Positions 18,533-27,324 of a stretch of 64,000 bases of DNA are shown piece after piece. The position numbers and the translations under genes are program-made. Location: the NCBI GenBank assembly GCA_022482625.1, contig JAKVOU010000001.1, positions 3,148,784 to 3,212,783 of the forward strand. Direction: 5' to 3'. Origin of the DNA: Spirochaetia bacterium (GTDB lineage Bacteria > Spirochaetota > Spirochaetia > Sphaerochaetales > Sphaerochaetaceae). How positions within the stretch are numbered: position 1 is the first letter of the stretch; the number at the start of each line of letters is the position of its first letter. The notes under the pieces are model-generated. The model did no database searches and was not told the origin of the DNA. It was given only the letters and a program-made list of their open reading frames with translations.

Positions 18533-19546
18533 TCATTCTCCCTTCATGTCGAGTGTCTTTGCATGTTTGTCAAGGATATCAAGGCAGAGTTGGACAGAAT
18601 CACCGATGGCTTTGTCAATATCGTCTTCTTCGACACCAAGAGGTTCACAGCCGAGGGACTTGTCGATGAAGAGCTTTGAGCATTGAAGGTCTGTAAACTT
18701 GACCATGTTCAGGCCTCCTTCGATGTCGTTCTCTTTTTGCTCCTTCATGATTTTCCTGGCGCCGATTTCATAGAGCTGGTTCGGAATGGTGATGATTTTT
18801 TTGTCAGGGCAACCCAGGTATTTGTGGAAGATTGCAAGCAGCTGTTTCCATTCCATGTCGTAGTAGCCGATAGGATAGCAATTGCCGCCCTTGTTGCGTT
18901 CGATGGCACCTGCTATTGCCTGACCTACCTGATGGACTGTCACCATTGCAGTTCCGCCTTTCGGATACATCGTTGCACCTTTCATGCCTCTGATGTTCTC
19001 GACCATGAACAGCCATACAGGTTTCCTTCCCGGTTGGGTCCCGAAGATATATGGGAGTTCCAGAACTGCGACATCAAAATCCTGGTCTGCGAATGACATG
19101 GCAATGTCTTCCTGGTCCCGTCTGCTTTTGATATAGGGATGCCATTCCGTCAGTTTCTTTTCGGGCCAGATTTTGCTGAAATAGGCAAAGTACGAGCCTA
19201 GGATGACTGCGTGCTTGACCCCGGTTTCCTTTGCCAGCGTAAGCAGATGCTTTACCGGATCTATGTTATACTTTTTGTACAGGTCATAGATCGGATGGGG
19301 ACCTTCGACTCTTTCATCTACTCCTGCAGCAAAGACGAAACCGTCACAGCCTTTGAGGAAGCCTCTTATTTCATCATCACTCATCTGCAGATAATTTCCG
19401 TATTTGATTTCCATCTGCGGAGGAAGGACAGCTCCTTCGGGGAGGGGCGGAAGTGCAATTGCAGTCACTTCATGTCCTCTTGCAATCAATTCCTTGGCTC
19501 CTTCACTGCCAAGTAGACCTGTGCCACCTATCATACATATCTTCAT
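18533..19546 (-). CDS. NAD(P)-dependent SDR-family oxidoreductase/epimerase
   Basis: About 337 residues from the ATG at 19546 (AAGGAG six bases upstream); a more distal ATG at 19615 lies inside the operator region and is unlikely. The dinucleotide-binding motif is GGTGLLGSEGA near the N-terminus. The fold looks like an atypical or extended SDR; a clear YxxxK is not obvious, so catalysis could be altered or the protein could act as an NAD-binding isomerase. It leads a two-gene operon with the larger SDR and is divergent from a TetR-type regulator, which probably represses it. Confidence 0.83.
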   Translation of the reverse strand: MKICMIGGTGLLGSEGAKELIARGHEVTAIALPPLPEGAVLPPQMEIKYGNYLQMSDDEIRGFLKGCDGFVFAAGVDERVEGPHPIYDLYKKYNIDPVKHLLTLAKETGVKHAVILGSYFAYFSKIWPEKKLTEWHPYIKSRRDQEDIAMSFADQDFDVAVLELPYIFGTQPGRKPVWLFMVENIRGMKGATMYPKGGTAMVTVHQVGQAIAGAIERNKGGNCYPIGYYDMEWKQLLAIFHKYLGCPDKKIITIPNQLYEIGARKIMKEQKENDIEGGLNMVKFTDLQCSKLFIDKSLGCEPLGVEEDDIDKAIGDSVQLCLDILDKHAKTLDMKGE

Positions 19547-19605
19547 GTTATGCTCCTTGAGAAATAGTTTTTTGTGAGCATTCTCTTTAGCTCTCATTTT
19601 TAAAG

Positions 19606-19626
19606 ATATAGACACTGTGTCTATAT
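19606..19626. promoter_or_regulatory. Perfect 21-bp palindrome, probable TetR operator
   Basis: ATATAGACAC-T-GTGTCTATAT: ten-base arms around one central base, midway between the divergent TetR and SDR genes. On the minus strand it lies between a TTGCAA (possible -35) and a TATCTT/TATATC (possible -10) of the SDR operon, the expected place for a repressor. Confidence 0.8.
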
Positions 19627-19732
19627 TGCAACCATCAGTTGTTTTTATTATGCTGTGTCTGCAACAGAAACACTGCTTATTGTCTATTTCGTAGCAATTT
19701 CAGCTGTTACTGGGGCAAGGAAAGCACAGAAA

Positions 19733-20293
19733 ATGGAAAAAGAAAATCAAAGGACTAGGTTAACCAAGCAATTGTTGAGAAATAGTCTGATAGCATTGCT
19801 GCAGGAAAACCCTATCAGCAGGATTTCCATCAAGGAAATCTGTGCCAAGGCTGAGATCAACCGGTCTACGTTCTATCTGCACTATCGTAACCAGTTTGAT
19901 TTGCTGGATGCCATTGAGAAGGAATTGCTGGACAACGTGCAGGCACATCTGAAAAATATCGGGATAGGCTCGGACGGGCGTCAGTATCTGGTTGCATTGC
20001 TGTCCTATATCGAGCAGAATGCAGACATCTTCAGGGCTCTGCTGTGCAATCCCCAGGATACGACGTTCCGTCAGACATTTGTTGCCTCCGCATTCAAGAA
20101 CATGCAGGCATATATCAAGCTTACCTGCCCGGAAAACATCAATGACTATATCCAGGGTTTTCTTGTCATGGGATGTCTTGATTTGATTCAGAAATGGGTG
20201 GAATCGGGCTTTGATATTCCAGCAGAACGACTTGCTGATTTGATGTTTCGTCTGTCTGCCGGTGCAGTGCGTCCGTTTTCTTGTCTGAAGTAA
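19733..20293 (+). CDS. TetR/AcrR-family transcriptional regulator
   Basis: About 186 residues from the ATG at 19733. The N-terminal helix-turn-helix is typical (ISRISIKEICAKAEINRSTFYLHYRN), and the C-terminal ~120 helical residues would bind an effector and form the dimer. In-frame upstream codons exist back to 19655, but they precede the recognisable domain and lie close to the operator. It is divergent from the two SDR genes and probably represses them, and perhaps itself, through the 21-bp palindrome between them. The ligand is unknown. Confidence 0.88.
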   Translation: MEKENQRTRLTKQLLRNSLIALLQENPISRISIKEICAKAEINRSTFYLHYRNQFDLLDAIEKELLDNVQAHLKNIGIGSDGRQYLVALLSYIEQNADIFRALLCNPQDTTFRQTFVASAFKNMQAYIKLTCPENINDYIQGFLVMGCLDLIQKWVESGFDIPAERLADLMFRLSAGAVRPFSCLK

Positions 20294-20333
20294 AAAAAAT
20301 AGCCTGTCCTTTTGTAGAACAGGTTACTTTTTT
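20292..20333. terminator. Bidirectional terminator between tetR-like gene and tRNA-Arg
   Basis: AGCCTGT (20301-20307) pairs with ACAGGTT (20319-20325), one pair being G-U. A T6 run follows on the plus strand and a T8 run on the minus strand, so it can end both the regulator and the tRNA transcripts. Confidence 0.8.
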
Positions 20334-20337
20334 GCCT

Positions 20338-20411
20338 TGAGAGCAACAGGATTCGAACCTGCGGCCTCAACCTCCGGAGGGTTGCGCTCTATCCAGCTGA
20401 GCTATGCTCCC
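20338..20411 (-). tRNA. tRNA-Arg(CCG)
   Basis: A 74-nt cloverleaf on the minus strand. Acceptor GGGAGCA pairs with TGCTCTC; D stem GCTC/GAGC; anticodon stem CAACC/GGTTG with loop CTCCGGA giving anticodon CCG; T arm GCAGG-TTCGAAT-CCTGT. CCA is not encoded. It reads the arginine codon CGG. It is a single tRNA gene with its own promoter and terminator. Confidence 0.95.
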
Positions 20412-20463
20412 AACAGGAAAGTGTTTTTTACTTTCTTACTGCGCTACTTGCGCAACGCTAGTA

Positions 20464-20492
20464 TTTGTACCGCTTTTCATGGTAAGTGTCAA
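20464..20492 (-). promoter_or_regulatory. Promoter of tRNA-Arg
   Basis: On the minus strand TTGACA (20492-20487), a 17-base spacer and TACAAA (20469-20464), about 50 bases before the mature tRNA 5' end. Confidence 0.65.
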
Positions 20493-21389
20493 CAATGAGA
20501 AATGGCTCCAGCCGTGGTCATAGACAAAGAAAACGTATAGCCATGTCTGATAGTTACTTATTGGTATATAATCCTTATTGGTATACATAATGGTTAATAA
20601 GTGTTTCGCTCATTCTATTTTTCGAAATTTTTTTCTATGAGAAATGACTTTGAAGTTTTTCTGGAAATTGATTTCTACATATTTCTCCACATTCACTTTC
20701 ACTGGGAGCGGTTATAATTCTTATCATTGCATGGTAAGGATCTGGCCTTATGTTACTGTGCTCTTGTTTTTTTCTAGCTGCAGTAGACTTTCTCCAAGGA
20801 TTCCCTGCCTCGATAAGAGAGAAAGAATACCTTGTTTATTCCATCTTTGTTTTCAGTACCTCGGCTGGGAAAAAATTATTGATTGATCTGCATTGTTTCT
20901 TTGTCCATGCCCTTGCCATCCTGCCCTGTCTGCGGTACTGCACAGCAGGCAGGACAGTTCCTTTTACTGTACCTGTCCATTATTGTTTTTATCCAATTGG
21001 CAAAATAGGGGATGTATTGTTACCTGTGGATGAATATTTTCTTTATGATATCACGATTTCCATAGCAGTTATTTTCTCTTCAATTATTTTTCATCTCAGA
21101 GTTTGCTTAATGTTGAACATGATAAGCCACAAAAAGAATAAGGATTTGGTCAAGTTATCCATTCCAGGCATGTCAGAGAGACGAGATTAGCAAAGTAGCA
21201 TTGAATTCAAATGACCATATTTTTACATAGTTAATAAAATAATTTAGTTCATATCTATTTATCAGCAAACTAAATGAATCAATTAAAATTCAAGTTTATT
21301 GGTAATATAAAACCTATTCATAACAGTGGATATTTCTTACAATGATCTTAGTGAAGGGCCTATTTTATGCTTATTGGGAGGATGCAACT
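20493..21389. other. AT-rich stretch with no convincing gene
   Basis: Open frames of 80 and 146 codons on the plus strand (20644-20886, 20750-21190) show no family motif, no good ribosome binding site and unusual composition, so I do not call them. A hairpin of 12 of 13 pairs (20921-20957) followed by TTCCTTTT looks terminator-like, which leaves open a short transcript ending there. ATTGGTA motifs occur near 20570, 20585 and 21298. Confidence 0.5.
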
Positions 21390-21773
21390 TTGAAAAACAC
21401 ACTGAAAATCCTGTTTGTATTCATTGTGGTATTTAGTATATTTGCCATAAGCTATGGATTCAGGATTGCCAATGGAAAGAAAGTTGCCTTTCGCATCAAC
21501 AACAAGTCTCCATATACGGTTCTTGATCTTGAAATATGCTTATCAACAAATCCGGAAGTAAAGACTACACAGGATACGTTGTTAGATGATTCTTTTACGA
21601 CTTTGCCATTGGATATGTCTACCGTTATAAATAGCGGAAAGTACTTTATTAATTACAAGATCAATGGTAACCAGGAAACGGAGAGGTTTGGTAACTATAC
21701 CAAAGGTTATCCCTCAGAGAGTACAGTCAATATAACCATAGGAGTGGATTATTTGCCTTTGATAGATGACTGA
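21390..21773 (+). CDS. Small exported/anchored protein, paralogue of the lipoprotein at 26203
   Basis: 127 residues from a TTG at 21390 with GGGAGG eight bases upstream; the resulting N-terminus (KNTLKILFVFIVVFSIF) is a clean signal or anchor segment. An ATG at 21342 would put charged residues before it. The rest is a small, probably beta-rich domain of unknown function. It aligns over its whole length with the protein at 26203-26601, sharing EICL, a LDM-x-V-S/N-G pair and PSESTV-x-ITI. The lipobox cysteine of that paralogue is replaced here by tyrosine, so this copy is probably membrane-anchored rather than lipidated. No database family is recognised. Confidence 0.7.
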   Translation: MKNTLKILFVFIVVFSIFAISYGFRIANGKKVAFRINNKSPYTVLDLEICLSTNPEVKTTQDTLLDDSFTTLPLDMSTVINSGKYFINYKINGNQETERFGNYTKGYPSESTVNITIGVDYLPLIDD

Positions 21774-21972
21774 AAAAGTTTTTCGATGATAGCTTTTACT
21801 CAATTGAAACTGCTATGAGTCTCTATATGACTTTTCTCTTTATGCTACCCTATCCTTGGAAATGGACGAGTCTGATATGACTTCAGGTATCTTGTTTTTC
21901 TTTCCCAAAACGGAGGGTTTAAGTTCCAAAGCTGCCTTTTTGTTTTGTATATCTCTTTCAAAATGAAGGTAT

Positions 21973-22965
21973 TCATTGCTTATCTCGCGGCATTCCTTTT
22001 GTTTTACTATCTTTTATTATTTTCAAATTTATTTGGCTCAGGACAGAAGCATTTCCCATTGTTTCGTGTTTTTGCTCATGCATTGCTGCTGTTTGTGAAG
22101 TAATGGTAGCCAAGAACATTAAAGTACAGCCGACTATTTCTCTGGAATTCAGTGTTTCCCTTAGAACAATCCAGCCGCATAAGGCAGAGAAGACAGATTC
22201 CAAACTAAGAATTAGGGTAGCTGCTACAGGATCTAATTCTTTTTGTCCTGATGTCTGTAAAGTGTAAGCAATTCCACAAGATAAGATTCCTGTATATAAA
22301 ATAGGAATACTCGCACGCATTATTGATTGTAATTCAGGATGCTCAAACATGAATGCAGCCATTATGCTTAACAACCCGCATATTGAGAATTGAAGGCAGG
22401 ATAGCTTTATGCAATCTTCCTTTGATGAATAGAAATCGATTGCGAGTATATGAATTGATGTTGTAAAAGCACAAAGTAAGACAAGAGTATCTCCAAAGCT
22501 GAGAATCAACTTTGCATCGATGCATAGCAGATACATGCCAACGGTTGCAAGAAGAATGCAACCCCATGTTTTCAGATCAATACGTTTGCCTCGAAAGCGT
22601 TCTAGGATAGGAACAATGATTATATATAGGGACGTAATGAAACCGGCTTTTCCAACCGTAGTATAGGCTATGCCTGCCTGTTGCAATGAGGCCGTGACAA
22701 AAAGGATGCTTCCGCAAATAAAACCTCCCTTGAGTAAGGAATAATTTTTTTTTGGAGAATTGCTGGATTTTGCTTTATCCCTATGGCCTTGATAATCTGT
22801 TATCAGAATTAACGGCAAGAGTACGCATGCTCCGATCAAGAACCGTACTGCATTGAATGTAAAGGGCCCTACTGATTTTGTCCCGATACTTTGGGCGACC
22901 AAAGAGGTTCCCCAGATTAGTGTTGCACTTATAAGCATGATTCCACCGATGGTTTTTTGTTGCAT
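21973..22965 (-). CDS. DMT-superfamily (EamA) transporter
   Basis: A 330-residue protein with about ten membrane helices in two EamA repeats. The first contains ATLIWGTSLVAQS and the second ends with LESVFSALCGWIVLRE, both typical of drug/metabolite transporters that export amino acids or other metabolites. A charged C-terminal tail of about 30 residues follows. It is divergent from a CGNR zinc-finger regulator at 23109, and inverted repeats in the shared control region suggest that regulator controls it. Confidence 0.9.
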   Translation of the reverse strand: MQQKTIGGIMLISATLIWGTSLVAQSIGTKSVGPFTFNAVRFLIGACVLLPLILITDYQGHRDKAKSSNSPKKNYSLLKGGFICGSILFVTASLQQAGIAYTTVGKAGFITSLYIIIVPILERFRGKRIDLKTWGCILLATVGMYLLCIDAKLILSFGDTLVLLCAFTTSIHILAIDFYSSKEDCIKLSCLQFSICGLLSIMAAFMFEHPELQSIMRASIPILYTGILSCGIAYTLQTSGQKELDPVAATLILSLESVFSALCGWIVLRETLNSREIVGCTLMFLATITSQTAAMHEQKHETMGNASVLSQINLKIIKDSKTKGMPRDKQ

Positions 22966-23043
22966 AGTCCTTGGCCTTTTAAATGTAACTGCTTTGTGGT
23001 ATAATAATGGTTACTTACGGTTGTTATTTTATGCTACCGTGAC

Positions 23044-23073
23044 GTAACTGTCAATATATATTTTGATAGTTAC
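23044..23073. promoter_or_regulatory. Inverted repeat in the DMT/CGNR divergent region
   Basis: GTAACTGTCAA (23044-23054) and TTGATAGTTAC (23063-23073), eleven-base arms with one mismatch and an 8-base AT spacer. GTAACT and GGTTAC half-sites also occur at about 22986 and 23007, flanking a TATAAT. It is a candidate operator for the CGNR regulator. Confidence 0.55.
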
Positions 23074-23108
23074 ATATGATATATTTACCTACAAAGAGAG
23101 GTGCTTAG

Positions 23109-23651
23109 GTGAAATTCCTGTGTTTAGATTTTATAAATAGCCGATGGTATATCACACATAAACCTTTTTCTGATCCTCTTGATGATTGCACGTGGTTAGC
23201 TCAATTCTGCAACAAATGGGATTTGCCTGAACTTATCCCTTCAATGCGTGGATTTGAGAAACTAATAACGTTCCGGGAATTTATGTTTCAAACTTTAATG
23301 AAAATGTGTGTTGGACGGATTGTCGGGTCTCAGGAAATACATGAACTTAATCAGATATTACTGCAGGGAACCCCTAAAAAGGTGTTGGTTGAACAAGACG
23401 GCCACTATATTCTGAAAACACAGCAGCAATCGGATGACATTGCATGGATTATGTATCAGATTGTATTGTCTTTCAGTGTGTTGATTACGGAATATCCTTT
23501 GCAATACCTAAAGAAATGCGGAAATCCAGAATGTGATTGGATATTCTATGATGACAGTAAAAGCCATACGAGAAAATGGTGCGATAACAGATGTGCAAGC
23601 CTTATGAAAGTGCGTAGATATAGGGCATCCAAAAAAAGGCAAGAGCAATGA
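23109..23651 (+). CDS. CGNR zinc-finger / ABATE-domain regulator
   Basis: A 180-residue protein starting at GTG with GAGG seven bases upstream. The N-terminal ~120 residues fit the ABATE (putative stress-induced regulator) domain. The C-terminal 45 residues carry the treble-clef zinc finger: CGNPECDWIFYDDS, then WCDNRCASLMKVRRYR, giving four cysteines and the basic VRRYR helix that contacts DNA. Here CDNRC stands where CGNR is usual. It is divergent from the DMT transporter, which it may regulate in response to an unknown small molecule. Confidence 0.85.
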   Translation: MKFLCLDFINSRWYITHKPFSDPLDDCTWLAQFCNKWDLPELIPSMRGFEKLITFREFMFQTLMKMCVGRIVGSQEIHELNQILLQGTPKKVLVEQDGHYILKTQQQSDDIAWIMYQIVLSFSVLITEYPLQYLKKCGNPECDWIFYDDSKSHTRKWCDNRCASLMKVRRYRASKKRQEQ

Positions 23652-24092
23652 TTACACAATACCTTGGACCGGTGTTGTCCGAAATAGGGTATCCTATTGG
23701 CAAAAGAAGCCGTTTCAAAAGTTCAGGTTTTTCGGCAGTTCTCTTTTGATTTATCTTGAGTTTCCTGAGCATGGAGAAGTAAAAGTGCGTTATGCTATCA
23801 ATGGATTCCCATGTATACAGACTATGTCCTGACATCCTATTGCCGGTTCAGCTGGAATTGACCGCAAGCAAAGCCGTCCTGTCCCGCTTCTTGAAAGCTA
23901 TTTGATACTTTCCTATTTGTTTTTTAGGGCGTGAGCTAAGTTCATCTAAGCAAGGGATGCTTTTATAAAACCAAGGAAAAGCGATAAACTGCTTTCGTCT
24001 TTTTGCAGATTGATGTGAAAGAGCCTGATTGATTTGCTTACGGCTTGGTTCCTTGTGGAATCGGATACTGCATCGGTTGTTTTGGAGCTTAT
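23652..24092. other. Intergenic stretch, no gene seen
   Basis: Short overlapping frames only, none with motif or ribosome binding site. I looked for cobalamin-riboswitch core elements before the CobD-like gene and found none. Confidence 0.5.
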
Positions 24093-25145
24093 ATGGATTA
24101 TCGCTTGTCAACGGAAAAAGGGGAAGAAACATACTTTGATTTTTCAGTCAATACAAACCCGTTGGGAGTAACTGATGTGCTGCGACAGGCAGGCGATGGT
24201 TTTGTTTCAAGCTTCGGGTTCTATCCTGATCCTGATTGCCGACAATTGAAAAAGGCTCTTGCAGATCGATATGGTGTACCGATGGCCTCTCTCTACTGTG
24301 GCAGTGGGGCAGATGATGTGTTCTATCGTTTGATATTGTCATTAAGGCCAAGGAAAGCCTTGGTCATCGAACCTACGTTCGAGGAATATGCCGTTGCCTT
24401 GTCGTTGGTTGACTGTGAGATTATACATTGTCAGCTGTCAATGTCAGATGGATTTTCCCTTGATATGGACCGGCTCCTCTCTTTGGCTGTACGACAGGAT
24501 ATCGTCATTGTCTGCAATCCGAATAATCCTACAGGGACACTGATACCACGGAAGGAACTGTTGGAGCTGATCAGTATCTGTGAGGCAAACGATACTGTCT
24601 GTGTCGTTGATGAATGTCTTATGGAAATGATGGAGGATTGGAGGCAGCATACCGTCAGGCAAGAGGTAGAAAACTTCTGTAATTTGGTTGTCATCGATGC
24701 CTTTACAAAGACTTATGCCCTTGCTGGTCTTCGCCTTGGCTTTGTTATCACAGGACATGAGGGCTTGGTCGAGAAGATGCAAAGACAGGGGCAGGCGTTC
24801 AATGTTTCTTCGCCTGCTCAGTTTGCCGGTATCCTGGCTCTGTCAGATGCTGCTCCGTATCTTTCCCGCACGTATGTCTTGTTGGCACAGGAACGTATGT
24901 TCTTGTCTTTATCGTTCAAAAGGCTCCATGTTCAATTTTTCCCGACTGTTGCCAATTTTTTCCTTGTGAAATCTTCTGTTGCACATTTCAATGAAAAGTT
25001 ATTGCTCTTGGGCATCAAGGCCAGGGACTGTACGAAGTTCTATGGCCTTGATGCTTCATATAGCCGTCTTGCAATCCGGACTCATGAGGAAAACATTGCC
25101 TTGGTGAAGGCGTTGGAGAAAATACTGGAAAGTTGTTGTATCTGA
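24093..25145 (+). CDS. PLP-dependent class I/II aminotransferase (CobD / HisC-like)
   Basis: About 350 residues from an ATG at 24093 with GGAG five bases upstream. The PLP fold is clear: DFSVNTNPLG at the N-terminus, YPDPDCRQLKKALA, VCNPNNPTGT, VVDECLMEM, and the Schiff-base lysine in DAFTKTYALAGLRLGF. It matches threonine-phosphate decarboxylase (CobD) and histidinol-phosphate aminotransferase relatives. The N-terminal HGG segment of classical CobD is missing; an upstream in-frame extension to 24045 does not supply it. No cobalamin or histidine genes lie nearby, so the substrate is left open. Confidence 0.82.
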   Translation: MDYRLSTEKGEETYFDFSVNTNPLGVTDVLRQAGDGFVSSFGFYPDPDCRQLKKALADRYGVPMASLYCGSGADDVFYRLILSLRPRKALVIEPTFEEYAVALSLVDCEIIHCQLSMSDGFSLDMDRLLSLAVRQDIVIVCNPNNPTGTLIPRKELLELISICEANDTVCVVDECLMEMMEDWRQHTVRQEVENFCNLVVIDAFTKTYALAGLRLGFVITGHEGLVEKMQRQGQAFNVSSPAQFAGILALSDAAPYLSRTYVLLAQERMFLSLSFKRLHVQFFPTVANFFLVKSSVAHFNEKLLLLGIKARDCTKFYGLDASYSRLAIRTHEENIALVKALEKILESCCI

Positions 25146-25269
25146 TGTTATTTTTTCTGATACTAAGAGGAATAATCGAACAATACTATCGTGTTGCATT
25201 TATATAGTTACAGACATATCATATTATAAAAGATTTATTTGTTTGCTTTTTTAATTCTGAGGTTTTGTC

Positions 25270-25776
25270 ATGCAAAGGTATTTTTGTTTTTTATTTTCCA
25301 TTCTGTTTACTGTTTTTTGCTTGCTAGGATGTTCATTGAAGGTGAGGATAACAGATATTGCAAAGGAACTTGGAATAGATGCGGTCGCAGATGGAACAAT
25401 TTGTGATGAAACTGATACTCATAGTGGAAACGGTGATGGATATACCTTTGTAAAAATAAGTTTTGACAATACTTGTGCATCTGTATTTGAATCTGCTGTT
25501 GATTCAAATTCCAATTGGAAACCTTTGCCTTTATCGTGCAACTTGCAAGAAGTGGTGTATGGACAAGGAAGACGGGGACCATATCTTACTGATACACAGG
25601 ATAATGTCTTGATGCCGTCAATTGAAAATGGATATTGGTATTTTTATGACAGGTATGAGGGTGGTGGCAACCATCATGATGATTGCACTATTCTTGTTCG
25701 TCCATCTTTCAATTTTACCATTGCGATTTATGACAAAGATGAACATTTTCTATATTTTTGCAGATACGATACATAA
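25270..25776 (+). CDS. Lipoprotein of unknown function
   Basis: 168 residues with a lipoprotein signal peptide (lipobox LLGC, cysteine at about residue 19) and GAGG seven bases before the ATG. The mature part is soluble, rich in aromatic and acidic residues towards the end (YWYFYDRYEGGG), and has no recognised domain. It would be anchored to the outer leaflet of the inner membrane or to the outer membrane. It sits in an AT-rich accessory stretch with other small exported proteins. Confidence 0.72.
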   Translation: MQRYFCFLFSILFTVFCLLGCSLKVRITDIAKELGIDAVADGTICDETDTHSGNGDGYTFVKISFDNTCASVFESAVDSNSNWKPLPLSCNLQEVVYGQGRRGPYLTDTQDNVLMPSIENGYWYFYDRYEGGGNHHDDCTILVRPSFNFTIAIYDKDEHFLYFCRYDT

Positions 25777-26202
25777 ATAAAAATGGCCTCTATAAAAGAC
25801 TGAGTGAAAGCAACCTATAACAATTTGTTTTTCTTTATTACTTGGCTAATAGATTTACTGATATCATAGGTATCTTTCAGTGCCAATAAAAATATACATC
25901 TTATATTACCTGCTGATTATGAATACTTGACAGGGTATTTTAATAAACTTTTACTAATAAATTGTCATATGATTATATTTAGATTCAATTTAATATTTGT
26001 AAATATGTATATATTGTGTAAATAAATATATCATCAAAAATAGTAAGAAATACACTTTTATTACTACAAAATATATTATACAATTATTTATGCTTGATAT
26101 GACATGATATGTCAGAAAGCGGTGTAACTGGGAGAGACGTTGTTTTATGCAGGAACTTTCACCGTGGATTGATTATCCTGGCTTAGGAGAAAAAAAACTT
26201 CT
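25777..26202. other. AT-rich gap without genes
   Basis: Very AT-rich, no frame worth calling. A small palindrome GACATGATATGTC occurs near 26101-26113, about 90 bases before the next start codon. It presumably holds the promoter of the lipoprotein gene at 26203. Confidence 0.5.
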
Positions 26203-26601
26203 ATGAGAAAATCATATGGAATTCTAGGTGTAGTCCTAGTGCTACTTTGCAGCATATTGGTAGGATGCAGTTTTAACATAGTCAATGCAAAGACGGTAAC
26301 TTTCAATATAAAGAATACTGGTTCAGATGCTGTAACTAATGTCGAGATTTGCCTTACGAAAGATGCTGATACGAAAGTTACATCTTCGGCGACTATAACT
26401 GGTCACGGAGGAACGCTTTCACTTTCTCTAGATATGACTTCCGTTGTAAGTACTGGACAATATTACCTTACTTGCGATGTTGGAAATATTTTCAAGGACA
26501 AGACTTTTGGTAGTTATACTCTCGGTTCTCCATCCGAAAGTACTGTTGCAATAACAATTTCTTCTGATGCTGATCCTGTTATTGCCGTTGATGGTGATTG
26601 A
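26203..26601 (+). CDS. Small lipoprotein, paralogue of the protein at 21390
   Basis: 132 residues with a lipoprotein signal (lipobox LVGC, cysteine about residue 22). The mature domain of about 110 residues is Ser/Thr-rich and probably all-beta. It aligns end to end with the 21390-21773 product, with FNIKN, VEICL, LSLDMTSVVSTGQYYL and PSESTVAITI in the same order. No known family is recognised. AGGAG lies 12 bases before the ATG and a perfect stem-loop terminator follows the gene, so it appears to be a monocistronic unit. Confidence 0.75.
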   Translation: MRKSYGILGVVLVLLCSILVGCSFNIVNAKTVTFNIKNTGSDAVTNVEICLTKDADTKVTSSATITGHGGTLSLSLDMTSVVSTGQYYLTCDVGNIFKDKTFGSYTLGSPSESTVAITISSDADPVIAVDGD

Positions 26602-26642
26602 GATCAGGGCTCATTTTATTGACAGTTGGTTCCATGCAAAAA

Positions 26643-26670
26643 ATTCCATCCTAAACAGGATGGAATTTTT
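26643..26670. terminator. Bidirectional intrinsic terminator
   Basis: ATTCCATCCT-AAAC-AGGATGGAAT, ten perfect pairs, with T5 on the plus strand and T6 on the minus strand. It lies between the convergent lipoprotein and secreted-protein genes. Confidence 0.92.
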
Positions 26671-26699
26671 ATTATCTGTTTGATTTGTAGGGTGTTTGT

Positions 26700-27245
26700 T
26701 TAGTCAGCTGTGTAGGTAACCGTTACGTCACTCTGGTACTCACCTGCATCAGGATTGGTAGCAGCTGCCCAGTAGAGGTAGAACTCTGCCACATGGGTGT
26801 CCTTCTGGTAGCCTACGGGAAGCGTAACTGTGGTGGGCGTGGAAATCTTTGTGGAGCTGTCGGAAGGGTTGAGATATTGCACGCTGACAGCCTGTTCCTC
26901 GTGGGTTGTCTTGTCGCTCCTAGTGGTATAAAAGCTGGTGGCCGTGACACCTATGGAGAGGCTGGTAGCGGAGGTCTGGTTGCCGGAGGCCTTGAGGATG
27001 AAGTCCTTTGTGGAGCCTGCGGAAGCCAGCGCGTTGTCATCCAGGGTGATGGAGTAAGGGTTCTTTGAGCTCGTGTAGTCGGAAAGGTTGACCTCTGTGC
27101 TGTCTGATGGTTCATAATAGAGTGCTGTCGTAATTGCTTCGGTCGGAACCTTGGTGGCAAGTTTGACATAGTTGCTTGTGTCTGTTGCGAAGGTGGCGGC
27201 TGCTGCAAGTGTTGCTACTGCGATGGCTGTGATAAACTTTTTCAT
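26700..27245 (-). CDS. Secreted Ser/Thr-rich protein, pilin- or spore-coat-U-like fold possible
   Basis: 181 residues with a cleavable signal peptide (MKKFITAIAVATLAAAATFA). The mature part is rich in Ser, Thr, Asp and Ala, lacks cysteine, and ends in alternating strands (WAAATNPDAGEYQSDVTVTY). That ending resembles the C-terminal donor-strand regions of secreted pili/coat U proteins (…AGxYxDxVTVT…), but this is pattern similarity only. It has a near-consensus promoter, so it may be well expressed. It is probably a periplasmic or surface structural protein. Confidence 0.7.
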   Translation of the reverse strand: MKKFITAIAVATLAAAATFATDTSNYVKLATKVPTEAITTALYYEPSDSTEVNLSDYTSSKNPYSITLDDNALASAGSTKDFILKASGNQTSATSLSIGVTATSFYTTRSDKTTHEEQAVSVQYLNPSDSSTKISTPTTVTLPVGYQKDTHVAEFYLYWAAATNPDAGEYQSDVTVTYTAD

Positions 27246-27295
27246 TTGGTTGATTCTCCCTATTTCTTTTTTTAGTTTTTCTTGTTTACGATTTG

Positions 27296-27324
27296 AATAT
27301 ACAGCGACTTATAACTTATGTCAA
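27296..27324 (-). promoter_or_regulatory. Near-consensus sigma-70 promoter of the secreted protein gene
   Basis: On the minus strand TTGACA (27324-27319), a 17-base spacer and TATATT (27301-27296), about 50 bases before the start codon. The rest of the 27246-27666 gap is AT-rich and shows no gene. Confidence 0.8.

Noticed and set aside
20338-20411. tRNA-Arg as an integration site for a mobile element
   Set aside because: No integrase, no duplicated tRNA end and no insertion-sequence genes are visible nearby.
20644-21190. Two overlapping plus-strand frames of 80 and 146 codons
   Set aside because: No family motif, no good ribosome binding site, cysteine- and phenylalanine-rich composition typical of noncoding AT-rich DNA.
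23652-24092. Cobalamin riboswitch before the CobD-like aminotransferase
   Set aside because: None of the conserved core segments is present and no other cobalamin gene is nearby.
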